Source: Olsenella profusa F0195
GTDB taxonomy: Bacteria > Actinomycetota > Coriobacteriia > Coriobacteriales > Atopobiaceae
NCBI RefSeq assembly: GCF_000468755.1
Contig: NZ_AWEZ01000062.1
Span: forward strand, 101,250-165,249
Direction of reading: 5' to 3'
Length of the DNA: 64,000 bases
A program made the translations under genes and the position numbers. This document shows positions 25,384 to 35,427 of the stretch, one piece after another (position 1 is the first letter of the stretch; each line of letters begins with the position of its first letter). The notes beneath the pieces are model-generated. The model did no database searches, had not been told where the DNA came from, and saw only the letters and a program-made list of their open reading frames with translations.

Positions 25384-27204
25384 CTAATCGGTCAATGCAA
25401 GAAGCCGTTCGAGCCGCTCGACCGTCTGGGCAAAGGAGGCAAGCGCCTCACTGACGGCAACACCCGAGGCCATGTCCACGCCAGCCCCGGCAAGGAGGTC
25501 GATGGGAGGCCTGGAGTTGCCGCTCGAAAGGAATTCGAGGTAACGCTTGCGTGCGGGCTCCCCCTCCCTGAGGATGCGTTCCGAGAGCGCAACCGCCGCG
25601 GCAAAGCTCGTCGCATATACGTAGACGTAGTAGTTGTAGTAGAAGTGCGGGATGCGCGACCATTCGAGCGCTATCTCCCCGTCCGAGACATTCGCTGGAC
25701 CGTAATAGAGGTCGTTGAGCGCACGATAGCGCTCGGAGAGGGCATCGGCACCCGTGCCCTCGCCCTTCGCGGAGGCCCCATTGGCATCGCGCTCGAACTC
25801 GGCGAACATCGTCTGGCGATACAGCGTGCTCTTGAACTGGTTGCACAGGTGGTCGAGCAGGAAGGCGCGCATGGCATCGTCCGTGGCGTGATCGAACAGG
25901 TGGTGCATGAGGAGCATCTCGTTGGTCGTGGAGGCCACCTCCGCCACGAACATCTCATATGCGGCATAGCGCGTGGGCTGCGCCCTGTTGGTGAGGAAGG
26001 TGTGCATGGAGTGGCCCGTCTCGTGCACCAGGGTGAAGACGTCCTCAAGCGCACCCTGGAAGTTGAGGAGGATGAGGGGCCTCACGCCACGACCGCCCGA
26101 GGAGTAGGCGCCACTGGCCTTGCCAGGCGTCTCGTAGACGTCATACCAACGCTCGTCGATGGCCTTGCGTACCTGGGCGACATAGTCCTCCCCCAAGGGC
26201 GCCAACGCATCGAGCATGAGGTCACACGCCTCCTCAAAGCTGTAGCAGCGCTCCGGCGTGTCCACGATGGGCACATAGACGTCCCAATAGCGCGCGGGTG
26301 AGAGGCCCAGCGCCCTAGCCCGCAGGCTCATGTAGCGATGCATGGTGGGGGCGTTCTGGTGAACGGCATCGATGAGGCCATCGTAGACCGACAGGGGAAT
26401 CTCGGTAGGGGCAAGGGATGCCTCAAGCGAGGAGCCGTAGTGGCGGGCATCGGCAAAGAACGCCAGCTGCTTCATCTGCGACCCCAAGACGGCAGCGCTC
26501 GTGTTCTTGATCTTGTCATAGGTTCCGTACACGCTGTGATAGGCGCTCTCGCGCAGGGTACGATCCTTGTCCTGCAGCAGCACGCCATAGCTGCCATGCG
26601 TCACATGGTGCGCCTTGCCCTGGGAGTCGATGGCATCGGGGAAGGTGAGGTCGGCATCGTTGAGCATGGAGAACACCTGGCCGGGACCGGCGGCCATCTC
26701 CTGAGCCTTGGCCAGCAGGGCCTCCTCGGCAGGCGGCAGCACGTGGTCACGCAGGGCACGGACCTTGTCGAGGGCGCGACGGTACTTTGCAAGTGCGGGA
26801 AGCTCCTGATACCAGCCCTCAAGCGTCGCGTCATCAAGCGCCATCAGGGCGGGCTCGAACCATGCGGCAGCCGCAGAGGTACGCGCGGACAGGGCCACCA
26901 CCTGGCTCTTGAGATCCTGGAACCTACTTATGGTATGGTCCTCGTCGGCACGACGAAACACATACTCGCCTATGCGATCCAAGGTAAGCTCGGCCTCGTC
27001 ATCAAAGCGCAGATACCCCAGGAGTTCCTGGGCGCTATGGAGCGCCTTGGATTCCCAGGCGGCGTAGGCCTCGGGCAAGCCCTGGGCGTCCGTGATGGCC
27101 TTGACACAGTCCTCCACGCTAGCAAAGACGGAGGCAATGTCCCACGTGTACCTCTCGGGGATGTCCTCCCGATGCTGATAGGTGGGAAAATCGCTCTTTT
27201 TCAT
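25384..27204 (-). CDS. pepF: Oligoendopeptidase F
   Basis: This 606-residue cytoplasmic M3-family zinc metallopeptidase has the HExxH motif at His394-Glu395-Thr-Gly-His398 and a third ligand near Glu422. It cleaves imported oligopeptides, so it fits among peptide-transport genes. The start at 27204 (MKKSDFPTYQHRED) has AAGGAAGG upstream; the longer frame to 27321 would run through a terminator. Gene order oppB2-oppC2-oppDF2-terminator-pepF-binding protein suggests a shared function but perhaps separate transcription. Confidence 0.94.
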   Translation of the reverse strand: MKKSDFPTYQHREDIPERYTWDIASVFASVEDCVKAITDAQGLPEAYAAWESKALHSAQELLGYLRFDDEAELTLDRIGEYVFRRADEDHTISRFQDLKSQVVALSARTSAAAAWFEPALMALDDATLEGWYQELPALAKYRRALDKVRALRDHVLPPAEEALLAKAQEMAAGPGQVFSMLNDADLTFPDAIDSQGKAHHVTHGSYGVLLQDKDRTLRESAYHSVYGTYDKIKNTSAAVLGSQMKQLAFFADARHYGSSLEASLAPTEIPLSVYDGLIDAVHQNAPTMHRYMSLRARALGLSPARYWDVYVPIVDTPERCYSFEEACDLMLDALAPLGEDYVAQVRKAIDERWYDVYETPGKASGAYSSGGRGVRPLILLNFQGALEDVFTLVHETGHSMHTFLTNRAQPTRYAAYEMFVAEVASTTNEMLLMHHLFDHATDDAMRAFLLDHLCNQFKSTLYRQTMFAEFERDANGASAKGEGTGADALSERYRALNDLYYGPANVSDGEIALEWSRIPHFYYNYYVYVYATSFAAAVALSERILREGEPARKRYLEFLSSGNSRPPIDLLAGAGVDMASGVAVSEALASFAQTVERLERLLALTD

Positions 27205-27274
27205 GAGCCTTCCTTTCTGATGGTCGACAGAGGCGAATGAAGTGCACGAACAACAACCAGATGGTACCGTTCGA

Positions 27275-27308
27275 GACAAAAGTGGAGCCCACCTGATGCG
27301 GACTCCAC
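27275..27308 (-). terminator. Rho-independent terminator after the fused Opp ATPase gene
   Basis: On the minus strand GTGGAG pairs with CTCCAC, extended by a CC/GG pair past one bulged base, around a ~10-base loop, and is followed directly by TTTTGTC. It lies 26 bases past the stop of the gene at 27334-29385 and before pepF. Confidence 0.7.
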
Positions 27309-27333
27309 AGAGTGACAGCACCTGGACGTTCCA

Positions 27334-29385
27334 TCACTTGCCCGTAGGCAACAGCGACGTTGCCGGCACAAGCTTGCCGTCCTGGTAGACGAGACGCTCG
27401 CGCGTGCGCTCGATCTTGGGATCGGGGATGGGAATGGCAGAGAGCAGCGCCTTGGTGTAGGGATCCTGCGGGTTGGAGAAGACCTCCTCCGTGTCACCCT
27501 GCTCCACGATCTTGCCCAGATGCATGACGGCGACAGAGTCGGAGATGTGGCGGATGACCGCCAGGTCGTGCGCCACGAAGAGATACGACACCTTGAGCTG
27601 CACCTGCAGATCCTCGAGAAGGTTGATGATGCCCGCCTGGATGGAGACGTCAAGCGAGGCGATGGGCTCGTCGAGCAGCAGCACCTTGGGGCGCGTCGCC
27701 AGGGCACGACCGATGGCGATGCGCTGGCGCTGGCCACCGGAGAACTGCGTGGGGAAGCGATCCACGTAGTCGGGATTGATGCCCACGAGATGCATGAGCT
27801 CGCCGATGCGGGAGTTGATGTCCCTCTCGGACCAGCGCTGGGCACGCAGGGGCTCTGCCAGCACGTCGTAGATCGGCATGCGCGGATCAAGCGAACTCAT
27901 GGGATCTTGGAAGATGATCTGCAGATCGCGGCGAATCGCGTTGCGGTCATGCTTGCCCTTGAGCGCGGAGATGTCCCTGCCCATGACGGAGATGGTACCG
28001 CTCTCGGGCCTCATGAGTTCCATGATCTGCATGAGCGTCGTGGACTTGCCAGAGCCAGACTCGCCCACGAGCGCCAAGGTCTCACCCTCGTGAATCTCGA
28101 ATGAGACATGATCCACGGCCGTCATGGTGCCCTTGTTGCGCTTGATGAGGCCCTTGGTCTGGATGGGAAACGTCTTCACCAGATCCCTGACCTCAAGCAC
28201 CACGGGTCGCCGCTCGCGCGGGACCTCTGCCCACTTGGCAGGTAATGGCTCGAGCCCGGGATACACCTCCTGGAACGTGAGGTGCCTCTCCTTGATCTCC
28301 GCAAGGCGATGGCAGCTGGAGAGATGTCCCTCGGAGGCATCCGCAGGCCCAAGGGACGGCTCGACCTGGAAGCACCTCTCCTGTGCCATGGGGCAACGCG
28401 GCGAGAAGGGGCAGCCGGGAGGGATCGCGGCCATCGAGGGAGGGTTCCCCTTGATGGGGACGAGACGATGGTCAGCGGCCATGTGCGGCTTGGGCACGGC
28501 ACCGAGCAGGCCCATCGTGTAGGGATGGGAGGGTCTGTCATAGAGCGTGTCGATGCTTGCGCGCTCCACGGCACGACCGGCATACATGACCACGACATCA
28601 TCGGCCGTGCCGGCGATGACGCCAAGGTCATGCGTGATGAGCACGACGGCGGCACCCGTCTCCCTCTGGGCGACGGCCAGCACGTCGAGGATCTGCGCCT
28701 GGGTGGTGACGTCAAGGGCCGTCGTGGGCTCGTCAGCGATGATGACATCGGGATCGTTGGCAATGGCGATGGCGATGACCACCCGCTGGCGCATGCCACC
28801 CGAGAACTCGTGCGGATAGGCTTCAAGACGCTCCTCGGGCGTGGTGATGCCCACGGTACGCAGCAATGCGATGCAGCGGTTGCGCACATCCTCGCGACTC
28901 ATGTCAGGGTTATGGACAAGCAACGCCTCGGCCAGCTGCTCGCCGATCGTGAACATGGGCGTCAGGGCGGACAGGGGATCCTGGAAGACCATGGAGATGG
29001 ACTTGCCCCGGAAGGCGGCCATCTCCTCGTCGCTCTTACCGATGAGCTCCTCGCCATCGAACCTGACGGAACCCGTGACGTGGGCGTTGTCGTCCAGGAG
29101 TCCAATGAGCGAGAGCGCCGTGACGGACTTGCCTGAGCCGGACTCGCCCACGATGCCCAGCGTGCGGCCGCGCCAGAGGTCAAAGTTGACACCGCGGACA
29201 GCGTCGACCCTACCCGCCTCGGTATTGAACGAGACCCTGAGGTCGCGCACGCTCATGATGGGCTCGCCCTGGGGCGCGCCCTTGGGTCCATTGCCCTCAA
29301 GCAGCTCGTTCTCGAGCGTCTCGTCATGAGGGGGCCACGATGCCCTATCGTCCGTCATGACCTCACCTGTTGCCTTCTCGGCCAT
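27334..29385 (-). CDS. Peptide ABC transporter, two ATPase domains in one chain (OppD-OppF fusion)
   Basis: This 683-residue protein contains two complete ATPase domains in tandem. The first (about 45-340) has [27 protein letters not shown] and the OppD-type Cys cluster CPFSPRCPMAQERC. The second (about 380-680) has [18 protein letters not shown] and LLLDEPIASLD. It supplies both nucleotide-binding sites for the OppBC permease pair encoded upstream. The start at 29385 has GGAGTG before it; an alternative ATG at 29358 also has a ribosome-binding site. Confidence 0.92.
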   Translation of the reverse strand: MAEKATGEVMTDDRASWPPHDETLENELLEGNGPKGAPQGEPIMSVRDLRVSFNTEAGRVDAVRGVNFDLWRGRTLGIVGESGSGKSVTALSLIGLLDDNAHVTGSVRFDGEELIGKSDEEMAAFRGKSISMVFQDPLSALTPMFTIGEQLAEALLVHNPDMSREDVRNRCIALLRTVGITTPEERLEAYPHEFSGGMRQRVVIAIAIANDPDVIIADEPTTALDVTTQAQILDVLAVAQRETGAAVVLITHDLGVIAGTADDVVVMYAGRAVERASIDTLYDRPSHPYTMGLLGAVPKPHMAADHRLVPIKGNPPSMAAIPPGCPFSPRCPMAQERCFQVEPSLGPADASEGHLSSCHRLAEIKERHLTFQEVYPGLEPLPAKWAEVPRERRPVVLEVRDLVKTFPIQTKGLIKRNKGTMTAVDHVSFEIHEGETLALVGESGSGKSTTLMQIMELMRPESGTISVMGRDISALKGKHDRNAIRRDLQIIFQDPMSSLDPRMPIYDVLAEPLRAQRWSERDINSRIGELMHLVGINPDYVDRFPTQFSGGQRQRIAIGRALATRPKVLLLDEPIASLDVSIQAGIINLLEDLQVQLKVSYLFVAHDLAVIRHISDSVAVMHLGKIVEQGDTEEVFSNPQDPYTKALLSAIPIPDPKIERTRERLVYQDGKLVPATSLLPTGK

Positions 29386-29467
29386 AGTCACTCCGTTACT
29401 GTGGTAGCCGTACCCGTTCCGTGCAGCCTGGTGCATGTGCCGCGAACATCCCCCGCTGAGAGTCGCC

Positions 29468-30535
29468 CTATGCCTTGGCCGTTGCCTGTACGTCCACAAC
29501 AGTCTCGACCGACTTGGTGTCGTCATCGCTCACGCTACCCGTCGCACGCGAATAGGGATCGAGGGCGTCGCGCAGGCCGTCACCGATCATCTGCATGCTC
29601 ACGCAGAGGACGATCAGCACGACCGACGGAATCAGGATGACCCACGGAGCGGACAGCATGGCCGAGGAGCCCTGGCTCAGCAGATAGCCGAGCGAGGTGT
29701 CCGGCGCCTTGATGCCCAGGCCAAGGAAGCTATAGGCCGTCTCGGAGTTGATGCCACCAATGACGCAGAGAACCATGTCGATGATCAGGATGGATCCCAG
29801 GTTGGGGATGAGGTGGCGAATGATGGTCGTGATGGGTGAGACGCCCATATACTTGGCGGCACGCACATAGTCGCGCTCACGCAGCGAGAGCGCCACGGTG
29901 CGCAGCGTACGGGCGTAGCCAATCCAGCCAAAGGCCGAGAGACCCACGATGAGTATCAGCCAGCCCGTGGTGCCGCTGGAGGCACGCACGATCATGGCGA
30001 CCAGCAGGAAGCTGGGGATGACGAGCAGCATGTCGAGAAACCACATGCCAATCTTCTCCGGCACGCCTCGGGCGTACGCGATGGCCGTGCCGATGATGGC
30101 AGAGAGCACCGTAGTGATGAGGGCATAGGAGATGCCAATGACGAGCGAGCGTCCCAAGCCATGCGTGACGCAGGCAAAGAGGTCAAAGCCACCGCCATCG
30201 GTGCCGAACCAGTGCGTTGCATTGGGTGGCACGTTGAGTGCCGAAAAGTCGGGATCCGTGTAGTCGAAGCGGCAGATCAGGGGGCCAAAGACGGCCATCA
30301 GGATGAGGACGACCAGGATGGCCAAGCCAATCATGGCGCTGCGCTGACGCACGAAGCGCCTGACGATGAGCTGGAAGTAGCCGATGCGCTTGACCTCGAC
30401 ACCCGAGCCTCCCTGGGCATCTGCCAGCAGTTCGAGCTCGGCATTGGTCATCTGGGTGGAATCGGCCACAGTGGTGACACCCCTACCCCGCCCATTCCCC
30501 TCTGCGTCCCGGGGCATATGATCCCTGTCTGCCAT
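29468..30535 (-). CDS. Peptide ABC transporter permease (OppC-like)
   Basis: This 355-residue permease has a ~60-residue cytoplasmic N-terminus, a first membrane helix (IGLAILVVLILMAVFGPLIC), a loop with HWFGTDGGGFDLF and five further helices. The coupling loop reads YVRAAKYMGVSPITTIIRHL. It is the second gene of the second peptide system. Two adjacent ATGs exist (30538 and 30535); the inner one has AAGGAG at five-base spacing and is preferred. The C-terminal ~25 residues after the last helix form a polar tail. Confidence 0.91.
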   Translation of the reverse strand: MADRDHMPRDAEGNGRGRGVTTVADSTQMTNAELELLADAQGGSGVEVKRIGYFQLIVRRFVRQRSAMIGLAILVVLILMAVFGPLICRFDYTDPDFSALNVPPNATHWFGTDGGGFDLFACVTHGLGRSLVIGISYALITTVLSAIIGTAIAYARGVPEKIGMWFLDMLLVIPSFLLVAMIVRASSGTTGWLILIVGLSAFGWIGYARTLRTVALSLRERDYVRAAKYMGVSPITTIIRHLIPNLGSILIIDMVLCVIGGINSETAYSFLGLGIKAPDTSLGYLLSQGSSAMLSAPWVILIPSVVLIVLCVSMQMIGDGLRDALDPYSRATGSVSDDDTKSVETVVDVQATAKA

Positions 30536-30544
30536 CATCTCTCC

Positions 30545-31537
30545 TTAGCTCATCTTGATGCGCGGATCGAGCGCGGCCGCAAAGAGATCCGCGAGGAGGG
30601 CACCGACGAGCGTGCATGCGCCAGAGAAGGCGGCAACGGCGACGGCGCCATGGATGTTGTTGCCATTGATGCAGTTGATGAAGTACTCGCCCATGCCGTG
30701 GATGGCAAAGATCTTCTCGGTCATGACAGCGCCCGTGAAGATGCCGGCGATGGAGAAGGCCACGTCGACAGCCGTGGGGATGAGCGAGGCGCGCAGGGCA
30801 TGCTTGCGAATGGCCTGGCGGCGCGTAAGCCCCTTGGCACGGGCCGTGCGCACGTAGTCCGTATGCATCTCGTCAAGCAGGTACGTGCGCTGTCTCAGGT
30901 GATAGCCAACCGACGTGATGATGGTGAGCACAACGGTGGGCAATAGGATGTGCTGGAGAAAGTCGACGAAGGAGAGGAGAACGTTGTTGCCGGTGTAGCT
31001 CGAAAGGCCTGTGACATAGAAGATCCTGGTCCCCGATGCCGTGTTGATTTCGATGGCGAAAAAGACGATCAGGATTGCCAGCACGACCGTGGGAATGACC
31101 ATGAAGACGGAGGCGATGCCGCTCCAGGCCCGGTCGGCCGTCTGATATTGTCGCTGTGCCGTGTAGACGCCCAAGCCCACGCCAATGACGATGGAGATGA
31201 TGGTGGAGAGCGTCATCAGCTCGACCGAGGCCATGATGCGTGCGGAGATGTCGCGATTGACGGCATCACCATTGGGCGCCTCCCCCCAGTCGAACCTGGT
31301 GACCACACTCGTGAGCCACTTCTGGTAGCGCTCCATAATTGGTGTCTTATCATTGAGGTTTGCCTGGTCGAGCGATCGCTCGATGGACTCCTGGGGAGGG
31401 CGCGGCGTTTTGGACTCGTAGTTGGAGCGCGGGCTCATGAACGCGTTGGCCAGGAAGTAGGTGAACGACGTGGCCACGAAGACCATGATGATGTACAGGA
31501 AGACCCTCTTGGCGATGTAGGCAAGGAACCGCGCCAT
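30545..31537 (-). CDS. Peptide ABC transporter permease (OppB-like)
   Basis: This 330-residue permease has an N-terminal helix (about 7-29), a ~65-residue external loop and five more helices. The coupling loop is YVRTARAKGLTRRQAIRKHAL, and the C-terminus has the typical LFAAALDPRIKMS. It is the first gene of the second peptide-transport cluster. The start at 31537 is preceded by GAGGAGTG five bases upstream. The gap to the next gene is only nine bases. Confidence 0.92.
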   Translation of the reverse strand: MARFLAYIAKRVFLYIIMVFVATSFTYFLANAFMSPRSNYESKTPRPPQESIERSLDQANLNDKTPIMERYQKWLTSVVTRFDWGEAPNGDAVNRDISARIMASVELMTLSTIISIVIGVGLGVYTAQRQYQTADRAWSGIASVFMVIPTVVLAILIVFFAIEINTASGTRIFYVTGLSSYTGNNVLLSFVDFLQHILLPTVVLTIITSVGYHLRQRTYLLDEMHTDYVRTARAKGLTRRQAIRKHALRASLIPTAVDVAFSIAGIFTGAVMTEKIFAIHGMGEYFINCINGNNIHGAVAVAAFSGACTLVGALLADLFAAALDPRIKMS

Positions 31538-31605
31538 AGACACTCCTCACAAACTTGTGCGCCAGGCACACAGACCGCGTAGTGCTTTGGCTGACAGACA
31601 CAACG

Positions 31606-31634
31606 GACCCGCCCCGAGCAAAGCGGGATGGGTC
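31606..31634 (-). terminator. Weak terminator hairpin after secG
   Basis: Arms GACCC/GGGTC and CCCG/CGGG, separated by a two-base internal mismatch, enclose a seven-base loop just past the secG stop. The following sequence CGTTGTGTCTG is only moderately T-rich. Confidence 0.4.
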
Positions 31635-31638
31635 GGAG

Positions 31639-31896
31639 CTACGCGGCCGCGATGGTTCCGTTGGGGAAGGTGATCGCCAGGGTGAGCACGCACACCACGA
31701 AGACGACCGTGGTGATGATGGTCAGGCGGTTGAGGTTGTGCTCGAGGATGCCCGAGCCCGCGCTCGCGTTGTACAGCGAGGCGGCGATCATGTCGGACAC
31801 GCCCGTGCCCTTGCCCGAATGCATGAGGATGAGGATGACGGACAGGAATGCCGACACGAACATGACGACAACCAGCATCGTGTTGAGAACGCTCAC
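31639..31896 (-). CDS. secG: Preprotein translocase subunit SecG
   Basis: This 85-residue protein has two membrane helices (about 4-24 and 58-78) joined by a loop with LMHSGKGTGVSDMI, the conserved SecG pattern. SecG assists SecYEG-mediated protein export. It uses a GTG start preceded by AAGGAG. It lies about 250 bases downstream of tpiA, the same gapA-pgk-tpiA-secG order seen in many Gram-positive genomes. Confidence 0.93.
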   Translation of the reverse strand: MSVLNTMLVVVMFVSAFLSVILILMHSGKGTGVSDMIAASLYNASAGSGILEHNLNRLTIITTVVFVVCVLTLAITFPNGTIAAA

Positions 31897-32143
31897 CGTA
31901 GCTCCTTCTTGCCAGCACGTTGGGAATCATCCCAAAGGACGAGAACATAATGGTGTATGAGAGTATCACACCCCGCAGGGCGTCCTCTTGCCGAGCGGGC
32001 ATATCTCCGTAAGACCATGATTCCCCGTCCCAGCCGGGTGCCTAGGACATGGCGCCCATGAGCACCGCATGATGACCCGCACCGCGCATGAGAGAGGCGC
32101 AGCGACCGGAGCCGCTGCGCCCCCAGGGAGGCGGGGAGCCCCG

Positions 32144-32908
32144 CTACATGGCAGCCTTCACCATGGCGGCAAAGCTGTCAGCCTTGAGCGACGCACCGCC
32201 CACGAGGGCGCCGTCGACGTCCTCCCTCTCGAGGAAGCCGGCCACGTTGTCGGGCTTGGCGGAGCCACCGTACAGGATGCGGATGCCGTCGGCCGTCTCC
32301 TGACCGAACACCTCGGCCAGGGTCCTGCGGATGGCGCCACAGACCTCCTGGGCATCGTCGGCCGTGGCGGTCTTGCCGGTGCCGATGGCCCAGATGGGCT
32401 CGTAGGCCACGACGTACTTGGCGGAGTCGTCGATCGTGAGGCCCGCGGTGTCCTTCTTGATCTGGTCGACCACGAACTCGACCTGCCTACCGGCCTCACG
32501 CACCTCGAGGGACTCGCCGCAGCAGCTGATGGGGACGATGCCGTGGGCCATCAGGGCCTTGGCCTTCCTGTTGACGTCCTCGTCCGTCTCGCCGAAGTAG
32601 CCACGGCGCTCGGAGTGGCCGATGATGCAGTAGGTGGCGCCAACGCTCGTGAGCATGGAGGGAGCGGTCTCGCCGGTGTAGGCGCCCTTCTCCTCCCAGT
32701 ACACGTTCTGGGCGCCCAGCGCGAAGGGGGCACCCTTCTGATCGATGACCTCGGAGACGCCCTTGAGGTCGACGGCGGGCGGGCACACGACCACGTCCAC
32801 GCTGCCCGTACCGCCCTCGAGCTCCTTGGCCAGCCCCTCGGCAAGGACGACGCCCTCGGAGAAGGTCTCGTTCATCTTCCAGTTGCCGGCAATCATACGG
32901 TTACGCAT
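32144..32908 (-). CDS. tpiA: Triosephosphate isomerase
   Basis: This 254-residue enzyme interconverts dihydroxyacetone phosphate and glyceraldehyde 3-phosphate. Key residues are in GNWKMN (active-site Lys), IGHSERR (electrophile His) and YEPIWAIGTG (catalytic Glu). The start at 32908 lies eight bases inside the end of pgk, with GGAGG nine bases before it in the pgk coding sequence, so the two are translationally coupled. The frame extends further upstream but inside pgk. Confidence 0.96.
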   Translation of the reverse strand: MRNRMIAGNWKMNETFSEGVVLAEGLAKELEGGTGSVDVVVCPPAVDLKGVSEVIDQKGAPFALGAQNVYWEEKGAYTGETAPSMLTSVGATYCIIGHSERRGYFGETDEDVNRKAKALMAHGIVPISCCGESLEVREAGRQVEFVVDQIKKDTAGLTIDDSAKYVVAYEPIWAIGTGKTATADDAQEVCGAIRRTLAEVFGQETADGIRILYGGSAKPDNVAGFLEREDVDGALVGGASLKADSFAAMVKAAM

Positions 32909-34091
32909 CGAGAAGCGCCTCCACTCCGGGAAGGGCCTTGCCCTCGACGAGCTCCATGGACGCACCGCCGCCGGTGGAGATCCAGCTCATCTTGTTGGCC
33001 AGGCCAAACTTGTTGATGGCGGCAACGGAGTCGCCGCCGCCGATGATGGACGTGCAGTCGGAGTCCGCTATCGCGCGGGCGACGGCCTCGGTGCCCTTGG
33101 CGAACTGATCCATCTCGAAGACGCCCATGGGACCGTTCCAGAAGACGGTCTTGGCGCCCTTGACGGCCTCACAGTACAGCTCGACGGTCTTGGGGCCGAT
33201 GTCCATGCCCATGCGGTCATCGGGAATCTGATCGGAGTCCACGACCTCGCCCGTGGCGTCCTCGCCGAAGTGGTCGGCGACCACGTTGTCGATGGGCAGC
33301 AGGATCTTGCAGCCCTTGGCCTCCGCCTTCCTGATCATCTCGCCTGCGCGCTCTACCCAGTCCTCCTCCTTGAGGGAGCTGCCCACGCTGTAGCCCTTGG
33401 CCAGGAAGAACGTGTAGGCCATGCCGCCACCGATGATCAGCGTGTCCGCGGAGTCGATGAGGTGGTCGAGCACGCCGATCTTGCTGGAGACCTTGGAGCC
33501 GCCCACGATGGCGACGAAGGGACGTGCGGGATCGGCGAAGATCGACGTGAGGGTGTCGACCTCCTTCTCGAGCAGGAAGCCGGCGTAGGCGGGCAGGTAG
33601 GCGGCGGGGCCAACGACGGAACCCTGGGCGCGGTGCGCGGTGCCGAAGGCATCGAGCACGAAGATGTCACCGTAGGAGGCGAGACGCTGCGCGATCTCGG
33701 GGTCGTTCTTCTTCTCGCGCTTGTCGAAGCGGACGTTCTCGAGCACGAGGATGCCACCGGGCTGCAAGGCGGCGACAGCCGCGGCGGCCTTCTCGCCATA
33801 GGTGTCATCGACGAACGTGACGTCAAAGCCGGTGAGCTCGGCGAGCTTGTCGGCAGCGGGCCTGAGCGAGAGCTCGGGCTCGGGGCCATCGCCCTTGGGA
33901 CGGCCGAGATGGCTCATGAGGATGGTCCGGGCGTTGTGCTCCTTGAGGTACGTGATGGTGGGGATGGCCGCACGGATGCGCGTGTCATCGGCGACGGCAC
34001 CATCCCTCAGCGGCACATTGAAGTCGACGCGGACGAGGACGCGCCTGCCGTCCACGTCGGCATCGCGAACGGTCTTCTTGGTGAATGCCAT
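32901..34091 (-). CDS. pgk: Phosphoglycerate kinase
   Basis: This 396-residue enzyme transfers a phosphate from 1,3-bisphosphoglycerate to ADP. The N-domain signature VLVRVDFNVPLRDG (about 19-32), SHLGRPKG, and the C-terminal nucleotide loop GGGDSVAAIN with STGGGASMELVEGK are present. It lies between gapA and tpiA and overlaps tpiA. Full length for the family. Confidence 0.97.
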   Translation of the reverse strand: MAFTKKTVRDADVDGRRVLVRVDFNVPLRDGAVADDTRIRAAIPTITYLKEHNARTILMSHLGRPKGDGPEPELSLRPAADKLAELTGFDVTFVDDTYGEKAAAAVAALQPGGILVLENVRFDKREKKNDPEIAQRLASYGDIFVLDAFGTAHRAQGSVVGPAAYLPAYAGFLLEKEVDTLTSIFADPARPFVAIVGGSKVSSKIGVLDHLIDSADTLIIGGGMAYTFFLAKGYSVGSSLKEEDWVERAGEMIRKAEAKGCKILLPIDNVVADHFGEDATGEVVDSDQIPDDRMGMDIGPKTVELYCEAVKGAKTVFWNGPMGVFEMDQFAKGTEAVARAIADSDCTSIIGGGDSVAAINKFGLANKMSWISTGGGASMELVEGKALPGVEALLDA

Positions 34092-34190
34092 GATCGCTCC
34101 TTCTCTTGTGGCAAGAACAGGGAAAGGGGCGCGGCCGCGGCCAAAGGACCTGCGACCGCACCCCTTCGTTACGCAAAGGAACTGCGCTGC

Positions 34191-35216
34191 CTAGGCAACG
34201 AACCTCTCGAAGTACTTGATGGTACGAACCATCTGGGAGGTGTAGGAGTTCTCATTGTCGTACCACGAGGTGACCTGCACGAGGCTCTGGCCGCCCCCAA
34301 GGTCCTGGACCAGGGTCTGGGTGGCGTCGAAGATGGAGCCATGGGTCTCGCCGACGATGTCGCGGGAGACGATCTGATCCTCGTTGTAGCCAAAGGTCTC
34401 GGGGATGGTCTGAGCGTATGCCTTCATGGCCGCGTTGACCTCGTCGACGGTGACGGTCTTGGCGACGACGGCATAGAGGTTGGTGAGGGAGCCGGTGGGC
34501 GTGGGAACGCGCTGGGCGGCACCGATCAGCTTGCCGTTGAGCTCGGGAAGGACGAGGCCGATGGCCTTGGCGGCACCGGTGGTGTTGGGAACGATGTTCT
34601 CGGAGGCGGCACGGGAGCGACGGAAGTTGCCCTTGCGCTGGGGACCATCGAGCACCATCTGGTCGCCGGTGAAGGCGTGGATGGTGGTCATGATGCCGGA
34701 GACGATGGGAGCGAAGTCGTTGAGGCCCTTGGCCATGGGAGCGAGGCAGTTGGTGGTGCAGGAGGCCGCGCAGATGATGTTGTCATCGGCGGTCAGCGTC
34801 TCGTGGTTGACGTTGTAGACGATGGTGGGAAGATCCTTGCCCGCGGGGGCCGAGATGACGACCTTCTTGGCGCCGGCGTCGATGTGTGCCTGGGACTTGG
34901 CCTTGGAGGTGTAGAAGCCGGTGCACTCGAGGACGACGTCCACGCCGAGCTTGCCCCAGGGCAGCTTGCTGGCGTCCGCCTCCTTATAGATGGTGATCCT
35001 CTTGCCGTCGACGACGATGTTATCCTCGCCGAACTCGACCTTGTGGTCGCGCGCATAGTTGCCCTGAGTGGAGTCGTACTTCAGAAGGTACGCGAGCATC
35101 TCGGGGGAGGTGAGGTCGTTGATGGCAACGATGTCAGTGCCCTCATGCGAGAACATCTGACGGAACGCCAGGCGACCGATGCGGCCGAAGCCATTGATAG
35201 CAACCTTGACTGCCAT
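34191..35216 (-). CDS. gapA: Glyceraldehyde-3-phosphate dehydrogenase
   Basis: This 341-residue protein starts with the NAD-binding motif [14 protein letters not shown] and has the catalytic cysteine in [11 protein letters not shown]. It makes 1,3-bisphosphoglycerate for the kinase encoded next. A 99-base gap separates it from pgk. It is first in the cluster, so the main promoter is expected in the 211 bases between it and whiA, where I see a TATGAT-like -10 at 35286-35291 but no good -35. Confidence 0.97.
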   Translation of the reverse strand: MAVKVAINGFGRIGRLAFRQMFSHEGTDIVAINDLTSPEMLAYLLKYDSTQGNYARDHKVEFGEDNIVVDGKRITIYKEADASKLPWGKLGVDVVLECTGFYTSKAKSQAHIDAGAKKVVISAPAGKDLPTIVYNVNHETLTADDNIICAASCTTNCLAPMAKGLNDFAPIVSGIMTTIHAFTGDQMVLDGPQRKGNFRRSRAASENIVPNTTGAAKAIGLVLPELNGKLIGAAQRVPTPTGSLTNLYAVVAKTVTVDEVNAAMKAYAQTIPETFGYNEDQIVSRDIVGETHGSIFDATQTLVQDLGGGQSLVQVTSWYDNENSYTSQMVRTIKYFERFVA

Positions 35217-35427
35217 GCTTTCTCCTTTCGCAAAGTCCTCCGGGGCCGATCCTCGGATGAACCACTGTCACAAAACCCACATCCATCATAACGCGTTTCG
35301 ACCACCCGTGCGGTGCAGACTTTGGCATGTGCCCGAGGCGAGCGCCCATCAGTACCGCCATCCTCTCGCACCGGCAGCGGGGACGGGCGCGTAGGGTCCC
35401 GGATGGTGCCAGGCGATGGCGAGGCCC

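Noticed and set aside
32745..35291. Plus-strand open frame of 848 codons
   Set aside because: Antisense to tpiA, pgk and gapA; a common effect of codon bias in highly expressed GC-rich genes.
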